DNA of 64,000 nucleotides. Origin: Fidelibacterota bacterium (GTDB lineage: Bacteria; Pseudomonadota; Alphaproteobacteria; Rhodospirillales; Rhodospirillaceae). The notes beneath the pieces were generated by a model that was not told the origin of the DNA, searched no databases, and saw only the letters and a list, made by a program, of their open reading frames with translations. Below, in pieces: positions 55,127-64,000 of this stretch. Made by a program: the position numbers and the translations under genes. Positions within the stretch are counted from its first letter, which is position 1. Each line of letters starts with the position of its first letter. The stretch lies in assembly GCA_947475295.1 (NCBI GenBank), contig CANJLF010000007.1, positions 1 to 64,000 of the forward strand. Direction: 5' to 3'.

Positions 55127-57763
55127 ATGACCGCGCCCGCCGAATCATCCGCTGCCGACGTGAGTCCGAAGCCGGCGCAGCGTCCGCGGCGTTCCATGAA
55201 GACCGCCCGGTCGGTACTGATGGCCGACAAGGTGGCCGACTGGACGATCCGCATCGGCGGCCTTGGCGTTATCGCCGCGGTCTTCGGCATCATGATGTTC
55301 CTGGGCCTGGTGGTCGTGCCGTTGTTCACCGGCGCGTCGGTCGAAGGCTCGGCCATGTCCGACAAAGCCGTCGCCGGCGGCCATCCGCTCATGGACATTG
55401 TCGACGAATATAAGACGCTCAGTGTTTCCATCGACGAAGCCGGCGCGGTGCACGCCTTCCATATTAAGACCGGCACGCCGCTTGAAATCCCGCCCTACGA
55501 CCTTGGCGGCAAGACCCTGACGGCTTTTGCGCGCACACTGAACGGCCGCGATATTGCTTATGGATTTTCGGACGGTTCCTTGCGTCTGGCCACCGTCAAG
55601 GTCGCCGGCGTGGTCATCAACACCACCGACGTGCCCGCCGGGCTGAAGCAACTGACGCCCGAGGATTTCACCGACGGCAAGGCCGTCTATACCGCCGTCA
55701 GCGCCGACCAGACGCGACGAATCTCCGTCGATTTGGAGCTGGGCGAGGTGGATCAGGTGGCGCCGGAAGGCACCGCCATTATCGCCGCCGACTATCGGCT
55801 GGGCGGATCGGCGGAGCGTCCGACGGTTTCCTTCGTAACCGTCGATGCCGCCGGGGTGGGGCGCCTGTCCCGCAGTGAATCCAAGACCAACATGATGACC
55901 GGCGCGACCACGACGTCGCTGACGTCGTCGGAACTGCCGGGTCTGCCCAAGGGCGTGGTGGTACGCAACGTGCTGATGACCGACCGGGCCGATCAGGTTT
56001 TTGTGATCGATGCCGGCGGCATCGTCTACCGCTACGACACCCGCGAATTCGAAGCGCCGGTGTTGGCCGAGACCACCGACCTGCTGCCGGGCGACGTCAC
56101 GGTCGGCGCCGTGAGCTTCTTGATCGGCCAGCAGTCCTTGGTCGTCGCCGGGTCCGACGGTTCGGTCAATGTGTTCTTCCGCCTACAGAAGGCCGAGGCC
56201 AAGACCGCCGACGGCTACATGCTGACCAAGGCCCATACGCTGGAGCCCCATACAGGCGCGGTGGTCGCCATGGACGCGAGCCAGCGCGGCAAGATGTTCG
56301 TCACCGCCGCCGCTGACGGAGAGATTTGGCTGCGCCATCCCACGAGTGAGCAGGTGGTGCTGAAGCTGAAACCTGCGGAAGGTAAGCCCGCCTATCGCGC
56401 TGTGGCTTTGGCGCCGCGCGAAAACGGCATCCTGGCGGTGTCCGACGAGGGCAAGGTCTATGCCTGGGACATTTCCGCGCAGCACCCCGAGACCACGCTG
56501 ACGACGATCTTCGGTAAGGTTTGGTACGAAGGTTACCCCGAGCCGGGCTACACGTGGCAATCCTCCGCCTCCACCGAGGCCTTCGAGCCGAAGTTCTCGC
56601 TGGTGCCTTTGATCTTCGGCACGCTCAAGGCGACGTTCTATTCGCTGCTGTTCGCGATCCCCATCGCGCTGGGGGCTGCGATTTACACGTCGGAATTCGT
56701 CCACCACCGCGTGCGCGCGGTCGTAAAACCCACTATGGAGCTTATGGCCTCTCTGCCTTCGGTGGTCCTGGGCTTCATCGCCGCGCTGATTCTCGCGCCG
56801 ATCATCGAGACCTGGATCGCGGCCGTGTTCTTTGCCTTCATCGTCATTCCCGCCGGACTCTTTTTCAGCGCCTATCTGTGGCAGCTGCTGCCGGGACCCA
56901 TCGCGCTGCGTTACGGCGACTTGCCGAAGTTCCTGCTGATCTTCGCGGCATTGGGGCTTTTCGGCTATCTCGCCGTCCTGGGGGCGCCGGCCTTTGAAGC
57001 GGTGTTTTTCGCGGGCGACTTGCATGCCTGGGCCAACGGCGCCATCGGCTCCAGCGTGCCCTTCACCGCTATGATCGCATTCCCGTTCGTGTTTCTTGCG
57101 CTCTATCTCAGCGCCGAGGAGACTGTCACGCGCTATTTAGGTTTCATCCTCAGGGGACCTGACCGGACCCGCGCGGGCTTTACGGATCTTGCACGCTGGG
57201 TCGCGACGCTCGTCATCGCTGCCGCGCTCAGCTATGCGCTGGCCATGGTGCTTGTGGGCCTCGGCCTCGATCCGCGCGGCGGCGTGGTGTCGACCTACGT
57301 CCAGCGCAATACGCTGGTGGTCGGTTTCGCCATGGGCTTTGCCGTCATTCCCATCATCTATACCATCTCGGAAGACGCGTTGAACACCGTGCCCGAACAC
57401 TTGCGCGCGGCCTCGCTGGCGTGTGGCGCAACACCTTGGCAGACCGCCACCAACGTCATCGTCCCCACGGCCATGAGCGGCATCTTCTCGGCCATCATGG
57501 TCGGCATGGGCCGCGCGGTCGGCGAAACCATGATCGTGGTCATGGCGGCGGGCAATACACCGGTGATGGAATGGAACGTCTTCAACGGCCTGCGCGCGCT
57601 GTCGGCCAATATCGCCGTGGAGCTGTCGGAAGCAGTGCGCGATTCAACCTTATTCCGCATGCTTTTCCTCGCGGCACTCACGCTGTTTGTCATCACCTTT
57701 ATCGTCAATACCCTGGCAGAAATGGTGCGCCAGCGCTTCCGTAAGCGCACGGCTCAACTCTAA
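55127..57763 (+). CDS. pstC: Phosphate ABC permease PstC, extended form
   Basis: An 878-residue inner-membrane permease. The first helix is near residues 42-64. A ~400-residue soluble part (about 75-465) follows, made of repeats with beta-strand character (AFHIKTGTPLEIP, DQVFVIDAGGIVYRYDTREF, LVVAGSDGSVNVFF, GKMFVTAAADGEIWLRHP), likely a WD40-like propeller in the periplasm. The permease domain comes last, with the ATPase-contacting EAA loop EHLRAASLACGATPWQTATN. Short PstC is ~320 residues. The long form is known in several proteobacteria, and the role of the propeller is unknown. Confidence 0.92.
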   Translation: MTAPAESSAADVSPKPAQRPRRSMKTARSVLMADKVADWTIRIGGLGVIAAVFGIMMFLGLVVVPLFTGASVEGSAMSDKAVAGGHPLMDIVDEYKTLSVSIDEAGAVHAFHIKTGTPLEIPPYDLGGKTLTAFARTLNGRDIAYGFSDGSLRLATVKVAGVVINTTDVPAGLKQLTPEDFTDGKAVYTAVSADQTRRISVDLELGEVDQVAPEGTAIIAADYRLGGSAERPTVSFVTVDAAGVGRLSRSESKTNMMTGATTTSLTSSELPGLPKGVVVRNVLMTDRADQVFVIDAGGIVYRYDTREFEAPVLAETTDLLPGDVTVGAVSFLIGQQSLVVAGSDGSVNVFFRLQKAEAKTADGYMLTKAHTLEPHTGAVVAMDASQRGKMFVTAAADGEIWLRHPTSEQVVLKLKPAEGKPAYRAVALAPRENGILAVSDEGKVYAWDISAQHPETTLTTIFGKVWYEGYPEPGYTWQSSASTEAFEPKFSLVPLIFGTLKATFYSLLFAIPIALGAAIYTSEFVHHRVRAVVKPTMELMASLPSVVLGFIAALILAPIIETWIAAVFFAFIVIPAGLFFSAYLWQLLPGPIALRYGDLPKFLLIFAALGLFGYLAVLGAPAFEAVFFAGDLHAWANGAIGSSVPFTAMIAFPFVFLALYLSAEETVTRYLGFILRGPDRTRAGFTDLARWVATLVIAAALSYALAMVLVGLGLDPRGGVVSTYVQRNTLVVGFAMGFAVIPIIYTISEDALNTVPEHLRAASLACGATPWQTATNVIVPTAMSGIFSAIMVGMGRAVGETMIVVMAAGNTPVMEWNVFNGLRALSANIAVELSEAVRDSTLFRMLFLAALTLFVITFIVNTLAEMVRQRFRKRTAQL

Positions 57764-57769
57764 CCGGCT

Positions 57770-59512
57770 ATGATGAGTGCCATGACCGAGACCGTCGCAG
57801 CGCCCGCCGATACTGTCCCCATGTCCCAGAGCGCGGGCCGGCGTACCGATCTACGCAGCCGCGGCGAACCGGCGTTGTGGAGCCTGGGCGGCGCGCTGGC
57901 CATCGGCGTCGTTATGATTCTCGGTTTCCTGGTGCTGGTGTTCTCCAACGGCGTTGCGACATTCATTCCCAAGCCGCTGACGGTCGTCACCGCCATCGAC
58001 GGCACCGTGACGGCGGGCGAACCTTTCCGTAGTGAACTTTACAAGCCGACACCGGAGGAGATCGCCACGCTCACGCCCGATTGGCAGGAGCGCATCAAGG
58101 CTGAGAACGGTTATGCCTCGCGCACGCTTTATCGCATGGGCAATTTCGACATCTACGGCGAGGACTTTCGCTGGGTACCCGATTTCGCCGTCGCCAAGTT
58201 CGAACAGCCGAAGAACCTCCTGTTCTTCGAGCGTATGGAGTGGGGCGCTTTCGTCGGCACCGTCAAAAGCTTCAAGATCGACGGCGTTGATCAGGCCTTC
58301 GCCGGCTTGGGCGATCCCAAATTCACCAAGGTTCACGCGGACTCCCGGGAGCGGGCCGAGGCGATCCGTAATATCGAGCGCGGCGATATCGGTGCTATCA
58401 ATCATGCGCTGGACGTCGAACGTTTGGCCCTGCGCAAGATTGAGCTGAGTGCGGGGCGCAACAGTGCGGAATTCAAGGCGGCGCAGGACCGCCTCAATTC
58501 CGTCAGCGGCGATCTGCAAAAGCGCTATGACGCACTCACTGCCGAAGTGCAGAAGCTCCGCGCCGCCAACGCCGGCAATACCCTGACCCTGGCCGAGATA
58601 GGCGGGCGCGAAAAGACCATTGAGTTTTCATATCTGGTGCGCGCCTATGCCGCCAACGATATGAACTTGGCCCAGACCCTCGGCGTCTATTTCTCGCGCT
58701 GGTGGGAGTTCCTCTCGGCCGAGCCACGCGAAGCCAATACCGAAGGCGGCGTGTTCCCGGCGATCTTCGGCACGGCAGCCATGACGCTGCTGATGGTGAT
58801 TGTGGTGGCGCCCTTCGGCGTCCTCACCGCGCTGTACTTGCGCGAATACGCCAAGCAAGGCCGCCTGGTATCCTTCGTACGCATTTCAGTCAACAATCTG
58901 GCCGGCGTGCCGTCGATTGTGTATGGCGTGTTTGGTCTCGGCTTCTTCGCCTATATGCTGGGCGGCTCGATTGACTCGTTATTTTATCCTGAGCGCCTGC
59001 CGAACCCGACCTTCGGCACCGGCGGCCTGTTGTGGGCGGCGCTGACGCTGGCGCTGCTGACCGTGCCGGTCGTCATCGTCGCCACCGAAGAGGCCCTGGC
59101 AGCCGTGCCGCGCTCGACGCGCGAAGGCTCGCTGGCCTGCGGCGCCTCCAAGTGGCAGACCATCAGGTACATCGTGCTGCCGCGGGCCATGCCGGGTGTC
59201 ATGACTGGCGTTATCCTCGCCATGGCTCGCGGCGCCGGCGAAGTGGCTCCCTTGATGCTGGTGGGCGTCGTCAAGCTGGCGCCGCAGCTTCCCGTAGACG
59301 GCATTTTCCCCTTCGTGCACCTGGAGCGCAGCTTCATGCACCTGGGCTTTCACATCTTCGACGTGGGATTCCAGTCCCGCAATGCCGAGGCCGGCAAGCC
59401 CATGGTGTTTGTCACTACGGTGCTGCTGATCGCCCTGGTCACGCTTGTCAATGCCACGGCGATTATCGTGCGCAGCCGGCTGAAGAAAAGATTCGCCGGG
59501 AGCCAATTTTAG
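57770..59512 (+). CDS. pstA: Phosphate ABC permease PstA, extended form
   Basis: A 580-residue permease, about twice the common length. Helix 1 lies near residues 43-65. A soluble region (about 70-320) follows with a likely coiled coil ([20 protein letters not shown], then [13 protein letters not shown]). The permease core then has the EAA loop [20 protein letters not shown] and five helices. The extension probably packs against the PstC propeller. The start could be 57770 or 57782, as neither has a clear ribosome binding site. It begins 6 bases after pstC. Confidence 0.92.
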   Translation: MMSAMTETVAAPADTVPMSQSAGRRTDLRSRGEPALWSLGGALAIGVVMILGFLVLVFSNGVATFIPKPLTVVTAIDGTVTAGEPFRSELYKPTPEEIATLTPDWQERIKAENGYASRTLYRMGNFDIYGEDFRWVPDFAVAKFEQPKNLLFFERMEWGAFVGTVKSFKIDGVDQAFAGLGDPKFTKVHADSRERAEAIRNIERGDIGAINHALDVERLALRKIELSAGRNSAEFKAAQDRLNSVSGDLQKRYDALTAEVQKLRAANAGNTLTLAEIGGREKTIEFSYLVRAYAANDMNLAQTLGVYFSRWWEFLSAEPREANTEGGVFPAIFGTAAMTLLMVIVVAPFGVLTALYLREYAKQGRLVSFVRISVNNLAGVPSIVYGVFGLGFFAYMLGGSIDSLFYPERLPNPTFGTGGLLWAALTLALLTVPVVIVATEEALAAVPRSTREGSLACGASKWQTIRYIVLPRAMPGVMTGVILAMARGAGEVAPLMLVGVVKLAPQLPVDGIFPFVHLERSFMHLGFHIFDVGFQSRNAEAGKPMVFVTTVLLIALVTLVNATAIIVRSRLKKRFAGSQF

Positions 59513-59520
59513 GAGTCGCC

Positions 59521-60354
59521 ATGAACATGGAATCCATTTCACCCATCCGCCCGGATAACAATTTCGAGAGCACGGTCTACCACCTGAAGACCGGCGGCAA
59601 CGGCACGATCTTGGAAATCAACAACCTGCGCCTGTGGTACGGCGCCGCGCAGGCGCTGAATAATGTGCAGATGACGGTCGAAAAGGGCCTCGTCACCGCG
59701 CTGATCGGCCCGTCGGGCTGCGGCAAGTCCACGCTGCTGCGCTGTATCAACCGCATGAACGATCTGGTCGATGGCCTTAAGATCGAAGGCGAAATCAGGC
59801 TGCACAGCGAAGATATTTACAATCGCGGGGCCGACGTTATCGCTCTGCGCAAGCGCATGGGCATGGTCTTCCAGAAGCCCAATCCGTTCCCCATGTCGAT
59901 CTATGAGAACGTGATCTATCCCTTGAAGGTCGACGGCGTGAATGACAAGGCGTTCCTGGCCGAAACCTGCGAACGCGCGCTGAAAGCCTCGGCGCTGTGG
60001 AACGAAGTCAAAGACCGTCTAGATCAAAGCGCCTTGGGCATGTCGGGCGGCCAGCAGCAGCGCCTGTGCATCGCGCGCGCCATTGCGGCCGATCCGGAAG
60101 TCTTGCTGATGGACGAGCCTTGCTCGGCCCTGGACCCCATCGCAACCGCCAAGATCGAAGACCTGATCAACGAACTGGCGGGGCAATACACGGTCGTGAT
60201 CGTGACTCATAACATGCAGCAGGCGGCGCGCGTTTCCGACAACACCGCCTTTATGTACTTAGGGAGACTGATTGAATACGGCGATACGGAAGTCATCTTC
60301 CAGACGCCGAAGTCCGGCAAGACACAAGACTACGTCACCGGCCGTTTTGGCTAA
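59521..60354 (+). CDS. pstB: Phosphate ABC ATPase
   Basis: A 277-residue ABC ATPase driving PstCA. Walker A is GPSGCGKST, the signature is MSGGQQQRL, Walker B is [13 protein letters not shown] and the H-loop is [13 protein letters not shown]. The PstB-specific [17 protein letters not shown] is clear. The ATG at 59521 with AGGAG upstream is used, although the frame is open further into pstA. Confidence 0.96.
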   Translation: MNMESISPIRPDNNFESTVYHLKTGGNGTILEINNLRLWYGAAQALNNVQMTVEKGLVTALIGPSGCGKSTLLRCINRMNDLVDGLKIEGEIRLHSEDIYNRGADVIALRKRMGMVFQKPNPFPMSIYENVIYPLKVDGVNDKAFLAETCERALKASALWNEVKDRLDQSALGMSGGQQQRLCIARAIAADPEVLLMDEPCSALDPIATAKIEDLINELAGQYTVVIVTHNMQQAARVSDNTAFMYLGRLIEYGDTEVIFQTPKSGKTQDYVTGRFG

Positions 60355-60373
60355 GACTGCAGTGGAATAGGTA

Positions 60374-61138
60374 ATGGGCTCGCTCGAACAAAACCCGCCG
60401 CTTTATAGCGCCAGTGAACCGCACGGCAACCGCTCCATCGGAGCGGAACTGTCGACGCTGTCCGGGCGCTTGGCGGTCATGGGCGGGCTTGCCGAAGTGC
60501 AATTAGCGGCTGCGGTTGAGGCGTTGGCGACGCGCGATTCCGAAGCGGCGGCCCGCGTCATCGCCGGCGACGAAGCGGTGGACGATCTGGAGACCGAGGT
60601 CAACAGCCGCGCCATGCGCCTTCTGACTCTGCATGCGCCCGTGGCGGCCGATCTGCGCGAGATCGTGGGCGCCTTGAAGATTTCCGCGAATGTGGAGCGC
60701 ATCGGCGATTACGCCGCCAACGTCGCCAAGCGCTCGGTCATCGTCAACGAATACCCGCCCGTGCCTTCGGTGGGCGGGGTCATCGAGCTGGGCCATCTTG
60801 TGCGCCAATACGTGCAGAATACCTTCGACGCCTATGCCGAGCGCGACATCGCCAAGGCCGAAGCGGTCTGGCGCGGCGACGCCGACATCGATGCGCTGCA
60901 TACCAGCGTTTTCCAGAATTTGCTGTCGGACATGCTCGTGGAATCAGACCACGTGCTGTCCTGCACGCATTTATTGTTCGCCATCAAGAATTTCGAACGC
61001 ATCGGCGATCACGCCACTAATATCGCCGAAACCATACAATTTCTTGTGGCGGGGACGCATATGGCTGAAAAGCGACCCAAACGCGCCGCGACAGCTGCCC
61101 CCACTGACGCCTATAATGTACTTGGAGAGCAAACATGA
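60374..61138 (+). CDS. phoU: Phosphate-signalling protein PhoU
   Basis: A 254-residue helical-bundle protein of two PhoU repeats. The metal-site segments ALKISANVERIGDYAANVAK and AIKNFERIGDHATNIAETI mark repeats one and two. PhoU links Pst transport state to the PhoR-PhoB system and keeps the Pho genes off in high phosphate. It follows pstB by 19 bases with a GGAATAGG site and overlaps phoB by ATGA. Confidence 0.95.
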   Translation: MGSLEQNPPLYSASEPHGNRSIGAELSTLSGRLAVMGGLAEVQLAAAVEALATRDSEAAARVIAGDEAVDDLETEVNSRAMRLLTLHAPVAADLREIVGALKISANVERIGDYAANVAKRSVIVNEYPPVPSVGGVIELGHLVRQYVQNTFDAYAERDIAKAEAVWRGDADIDALHTSVFQNLLSDMLVESDHVLSCTHLLFAIKNFERIGDHATNIAETIQFLVAGTHMAEKRPKRAATAAPTDAYNVLGEQT

Positions 61139-61836
61139 AGCCGACAGTCATGATCGTCGAGGACGAAGCTTCGTTGGTAACGATGCTGCGGTATAACCTC
61201 GAGAAAGAAGGCTATAACGTCACCGAGGCCAGCGACGGCGAGGAAGCCGTGACGGTGGCCGACGAAACGCCGCCCGATGCCGTGATCCTCGACTGGATGC
61301 TACCGCGCATGTCCGGCATCGAAGTCTGCCGCCAGCTGCGCCGCAAGTCCGAAACCCGCACGGTGCCGATCATCATGCTGACGGCGCGCAGCGAGGAGAC
61401 CGACAAAGTGCGCGGCCTTAACGTCGGCGCCGACGACTACATGACAAAGCCGTTCTCCATGCCCGAGCTGGTGGCCCGCGTGCGCGCGCTCCTACGGCGC
61501 GCGAAGCCCTCGCAATCCAAGGGTCTGCTGACCTTCGGCGACATTCAACTCGACCTCGATGCCCACCGCGTCAGCCGCAGCGGCAAATACATCCACCTCG
61601 GCCCTACCGAATTCCGTCTGCTGCAATATTTGATGGAGCGACCCGGCACCGTGTTCAGCCGCGAGGAATTGCTCAACGGCGTGTGGGGTCCGGACATTTA
61701 CGTCGAGCCGCGTACGGTCGATGTGCATATCAGGCGCTTGCGTAAGGCGCTGAACATCGAGAACGGCGCCGATGTTGTTCGTACGGTACGTGCAGCCGGC
61801 TACGCGCTGGACAGTAGCGGCGATCAGGCGGCGTAA
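61135..61836 (+). CDS. phoB: Phosphate response regulator PhoB
   Basis: A 233-residue OmpR-type response regulator. Phospho-acceptor D53 (ILDWMLPRMSG), the acidic pocket E9-D10, and K105 (YMTKPFS) are in the receiver domain. The winged helix includes GPTEFRLLQYLMERPGTVFS and YVEPRTVDVHIRRLRKALN. It activates genes with Pho boxes such as that before pstS. The sensor kinase gene phoR is not beside it, unlike in most genomes. Confidence 0.95.
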   Translation: MKPTVMIVEDEASLVTMLRYNLEKEGYNVTEASDGEEAVTVADETPPDAVILDWMLPRMSGIEVCRQLRRKSETRTVPIIMLTARSEETDKVRGLNVGADDYMTKPFSMPELVARVRALLRRAKPSQSKGLLTFGDIQLDLDAHRVSRSGKYIHLGPTEFRLLQYLMERPGTVFSREELLNGVWGPDIYVEPRTVDVHIRRLRKALNIENGADVVRTVRAAGYALDSSGDQAA

Positions 61837-62035
61837 CTGTTACACACGCCTTGATTCCACACCTATGAGTGCGTGAGGTCTGCGCGCCTGCGACTTATGC
61901 GGGCGAATATGCGGCAAGCTTGCCACACCTGCCGTCGAAGCGGCGCAGTTCCCCGAACTTTTCTAGCAACATCGCGTTGGCTCCCCGTGCGGACATTGCC
62001 GCACGTTCGTTGGGGCAAACAACATGGAGCTTGTA

Positions 62036-62719
62036 ATGAAGAACATGAAATTCGCGCTATTGTATGTTGTGGCCGGACTTTCAGTATCGGCGACGGCGTC
62101 AACGGCGTTCGCGCAGAATTATCCCGACGCTAATGCTTACATCAGCCTGGGCGGCGGCGCGAGCATGCCAGACAGCTCGAGTGTGAATTACACAAATGGC
62201 GTAGGCACAACCCTCAACGGCAAAACCTCATTTGACACCGGCTACATCCTCTCGGGCGCGGTGGGTTATCGCTGGTTCAGCGGCATGCGCACTGAAGTTG
62301 AATTCAATTACCGCCGCTCCAACGTGAATGCCATTGCCGGCGCTTCGGCGGCGGGCCGCCAGAAAGTCATGGGTCTCATGGGCAATATTTTATTCGAAGT
62401 CGGCGACATCGGCGGCTTCCGTCCCTACGTCGGCGGGGGCGCCGGTGTGGGTTGGAATACGTGGAGCAACGTGCAGGGCGGCGCTTCGCTGACCTTCCCG
62501 GCGGGCACGGCCCTTTATGATGATAAGCGCGATCCTGCGCTCCAATGGCAGGGCATTGCCGGCGTGTCGCACGCCGTTTCCGATAGCGTGGAAGTGTTTG
62601 CGGAGTACCGCTATATCGGCCTGCAGAACAACAAGTTCGCGTCCACCACTGTCGGATCGGCTTCAGGCCACAGCGATCGCAGCCACAATGCACTGGCCGG
62701 CGTGCGCTTTAATTTCTAA
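62036..62719 (+). CDS. Outer-membrane beta-barrel protein
   Basis: A 227-residue protein with a signal peptide (cleavage near AFAQN). It then has about eight amphipathic strands, for example AYISLGGGASMP, TGYILSGAVGYRWFSGMRTE, FRPYVGGGAGVGWNTW, SVEVFAEYRYIGL and the last strand SHNALAGVRFNF ending in F. It belongs to the small OmpA-like/opacity porin group. The function is unknown, perhaps structural. GGAG lies 7 bases before the ATG at 62036, better than the ATG at 62024. The 199 bases before it contain a hairpin (CGTGCGG/CCGCACG) but no gene. Confidence 0.85.
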   Translation: MKNMKFALLYVVAGLSVSATASTAFAQNYPDANAYISLGGGASMPDSSSVNYTNGVGTTLNGKTSFDTGYILSGAVGYRWFSGMRTEVEFNYRRSNVNAIAGASAAGRQKVMGLMGNILFEVGDIGGFRPYVGGGAGVGWNTWSNVQGGASLTFPAGTALYDDKRDPALQWQGIAGVSHAVSDSVEVFAEYRYIGLQNNKFASTTVGSASGHSDRSHNALAGVRFNF

Positions 62720-62735
62720 AGCTACAGATGAGGGC

Positions 62736-62772
62736 AATCCCTCCGCGGGCAATGACACGCGGAGGGATTTCT
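62736..62772 (+). terminator. Bidirectional terminator between the barrel gene and apt
   Basis: Perfect 12-bp stem AATCCCTCCGCG / CGCGGAGGGATT with a 10-base loop. It lies between two convergent genes. The T run is short on both sides. Confidence 0.75.
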
Positions 62773-62774
62773 GT

Positions 62775-63293
62775 TTAATCGCTGTCGTAGCTGAGCAAGG
62801 CCTGGAAGGGCATGTCGAGCTTGGCGCGGCCCTTCAGGAACGAAAGCTCGATGATCGCCAGCGAGCCGACCACCTCAGCGCCGGACGATCGCACCAGGGC
62901 CGCGGCGGCCATCATCGTTCCGCCCGTGGCCAGCAGATCGTCGACAATGACGACACGTTGACCGGGCTTCACCGCATCTTCCTGGATCTCAATGACGTCG
63001 GTGCCGTATTCCAAACCGTAAGAATGTGATCTGACTTTGCCCGGCAGCTTGCCTGATTTGCGGATCATGGTAATGCCGCACTTCAAGGGAATGGCGACTG
63101 GCGCGGCGACCAGAAAACCGCGCGCATCGATGGCCGCCAGCACGTCGGGTTTCCACGGCTTTAGGATCTCCGTCATGCGCTGAACGGCCGTGCTCCACGC
63201 CTCGGGGTGGATTAGCAGCGTCGAAATGTCGAAAAAATTGATGCCCGGCTTTGGAAAATCGGCAATCTGGCGAACGTGTTTTTTGAGGTCCAT
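62775..63293 (-). CDS. apt: Adenine phosphoribosyltransferase
   Basis: A 172-residue salvage enzyme that makes AMP from adenine and PRPP. The PRPP-binding loop is VVIVDDLLATGGTMMAAAAL. The N-terminal IADFPKPGINFFDIST and the flexible-loop KSGKLPGKVRSHSYGLEYGT match known Apt. Length is typical (170-180). Confidence 0.96.
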   Translation of the reverse strand: MDLKKHVRQIADFPKPGINFFDISTLLIHPEAWSTAVQRMTEILKPWKPDVLAAIDARGFLVAAPVAIPLKCGITMIRKSGKLPGKVRSHSYGLEYGTDVIEIQEDAVKPGQRVVIVDDLLATGGTMMAAAALVRSSGAEVVGSLAIIELSFLKGRAKLDMPFQALLSYDSD

Positions 63294-63407
63294 ATTAAGT
63301 AGGCATCCCTTGTCATAGAGTTGTTACAAGATTAAATGGATTTTGCACCTCGCCGCCAGTCTTTATCGGTTAGGATGGCAGCGCTTTAGCCCAATCCCGG
63401 AGGCGCA

Positions 63408-63800
63408 ATGTTCGCGGATCTCCCGCTCTATCTGGCTTTCCTCGGCACCGCCGTAGGGCTACTCGTGGTGGCCATGGCGATTTACGTCATGATCACGCCT
63501 TATCACGAAATCCGGCTGATCCGCGCCGGCAACCGCGCGGCGGCTTACAGTTTTGGCGGCACCGCCATCGGCATGGCGATTGTGCTGTACAGCACCGCGT
63601 CCAGCACCTTCGAGGTCGTGGATCTGGCGGCCTGGGGCGGCATTGGGTTGATCGGCCAGATCCTGGTTTTCCTACTGGTCTCTCTCATGATCCCGGGTCT
63701 GAGGCAGGGCCTGGAAGACGACCGCGAAGCCTACGGAATTCTCTTAGGTACGTTGTCCATCGCCATGGGCATCCTCAACGCCGGAGCGCTCAGTGCATAA
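63408..63800 (+). CDS. DUF350 membrane protein, YjfL-like
   Basis: A 130-residue inner-membrane protein with four predicted helices. The pattern ITPYHEIRLIRAGNRAAAYS followed by FGGTAIGMAIVLYSTA is typical of DUF350 (E. coli YjfL). GGAGG lies before the ATG. It overlaps the DUF1190 gene by 8 bases, the same pairing as yjfL-yjfM in enterobacteria. The function is unknown. Confidence 0.88.
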   Translation: MFADLPLYLAFLGTAVGLLVVAMAIYVMITPYHEIRLIRAGNRAAAYSFGGTAIGMAIVLYSTASSTFEVVDLAAWGGIGLIGQILVFLLVSLMIPGLRQGLEDDREAYGILLGTLSIAMGILNAGALSA

Positions 63801-64000
63801 ACCCAGAATGCGTAAATCCAAATATGTGACGCTGCTGCTGGCAGGCGTGGCCATGACTGCCTTGTCGGGCTGCGACCAGCACGACATGACCAAGGACGCG
63901 ACGCTCTTTAGCGATCCGGCTGCCTGCGCCCAGGAAATGGACGCCGCTGATTGCAACAAAGGCTTCGACGCCGCCAAGGAAGAACACGCCAAGGAAGCGC
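63793..64000 (+). CDS. DUF1190 lipoprotein, YjfM/YgiB-like, cut by window end
   Basis: The first ~69 residues of a DUF1190 protein. A basic start (MHKPRMRKSKYV) and a hydrophobic stretch lead to the lipobox LSGC, so it should be a lipoprotein. ACAQEMDAADCNKGFDAAKE matches the family's paired-cysteine region. A GTG at 63793 with GGAG six bases upstream is the likely start, and an ATG at 63808 is possible. In enterobacteria the next gene is a glutathionylspermidine-synthase homologue, which may lie beyond the edge. Confidence 0.82.
   Translation, partial: MHKPRMRKSKYVTLLLAGVAMTALSGCDQHDMTKDATLFSDPAACAQEMDAADCNKGFDAAKEEHAKEA

Overview
The window is a 64 kb stretch of GC-rich chromosome that reads as an alphaproteobacterium. 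The signs are a class I lysyl-tRNA synthetase, short DUF1489 and DUF1289 proteins, a TonB-ExbB-ExbD-ExbD-TPR cluster, a TonB-dependent receptor of the Caulobacter/Sphingomonad/Micropepsaceae style, and PstC/PstA proteins with large extra domains. The species cannot be named from the sequence. Gene density is high, many genes overlap by ATGA or GTGA, and no tRNA, rRNA, CRISPR array or intact prophage was seen.

Layout. 1-10.3 kb: the 3' part of groEL, an ArsR-SRPBCC regulatory pair with its operator, a DinG/XPD-like iron-sulfur helicase, a GH13 alpha-glucosidase with an alpha/beta hydrolase, and class I lysS. 10.3-14.4 kb: a scarred patch holding an internally deleted IS1380-family transposase, a TonB-dependent receptor whose ribosome binding site is a nine-G run, and the 3' remnant of an RND exporter. 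14.4-16.1 kb: an ABC-2 exporter. 16.1-24.2 kb: a nearly complete beta-oxidation set (thioesterase, acyl-CoA dehydrogenase, two-domain hydroxyacyl-CoA dehydrogenase/hydratase, thiolase, acyl-CoA ligase, SCP-2 protein). 24.4-26.4 kb: a truncated SpoIIE-type phosphatase, a DUF1489 protein and an EamA transporter. 26.4-31.8 kb: a copper module with csoR divergent from copA-copC-outer-membrane copB-like-copD, and two CsoR-type operators around a strong promoter.

31.9-43 kb: DUF2333, msrB, sugE-queF, DUF1289, a trans-aconitate methyltransferase with a 15-bp tandem repeat, two GGDEF proteins (one degenerate), and the TonB/ExbB/ExbD/ExbD/TPR energy-transduction operon that could drive the receptor at 11.3 kb. 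43-45.6 kb: two small unknown genes, a striking pair of long hairpins with complementary loops, and a PAS-GGDEF protein. 45.8-53.9 kb: tkt-rpe-selO, an ArsC paralogue that lacks every catalytic cysteine, an MFS exporter, a secreted protein, and arsR-arsC-aqpS. 53.9-61.8 kb: a PhoB box and pstSCAB-phoU-phoB, with no phoR beside them. 62-64 kb: an outer-membrane barrel, apt, and a DUF350/DUF1190 pair cut by the window edge.

The best candidates for something new are the cysteine-free ArsC kept next to an exporter, the twin-hairpin element at 43.5-43.7 kb, and the poly-G run in the ribosome binding site of the receptor.
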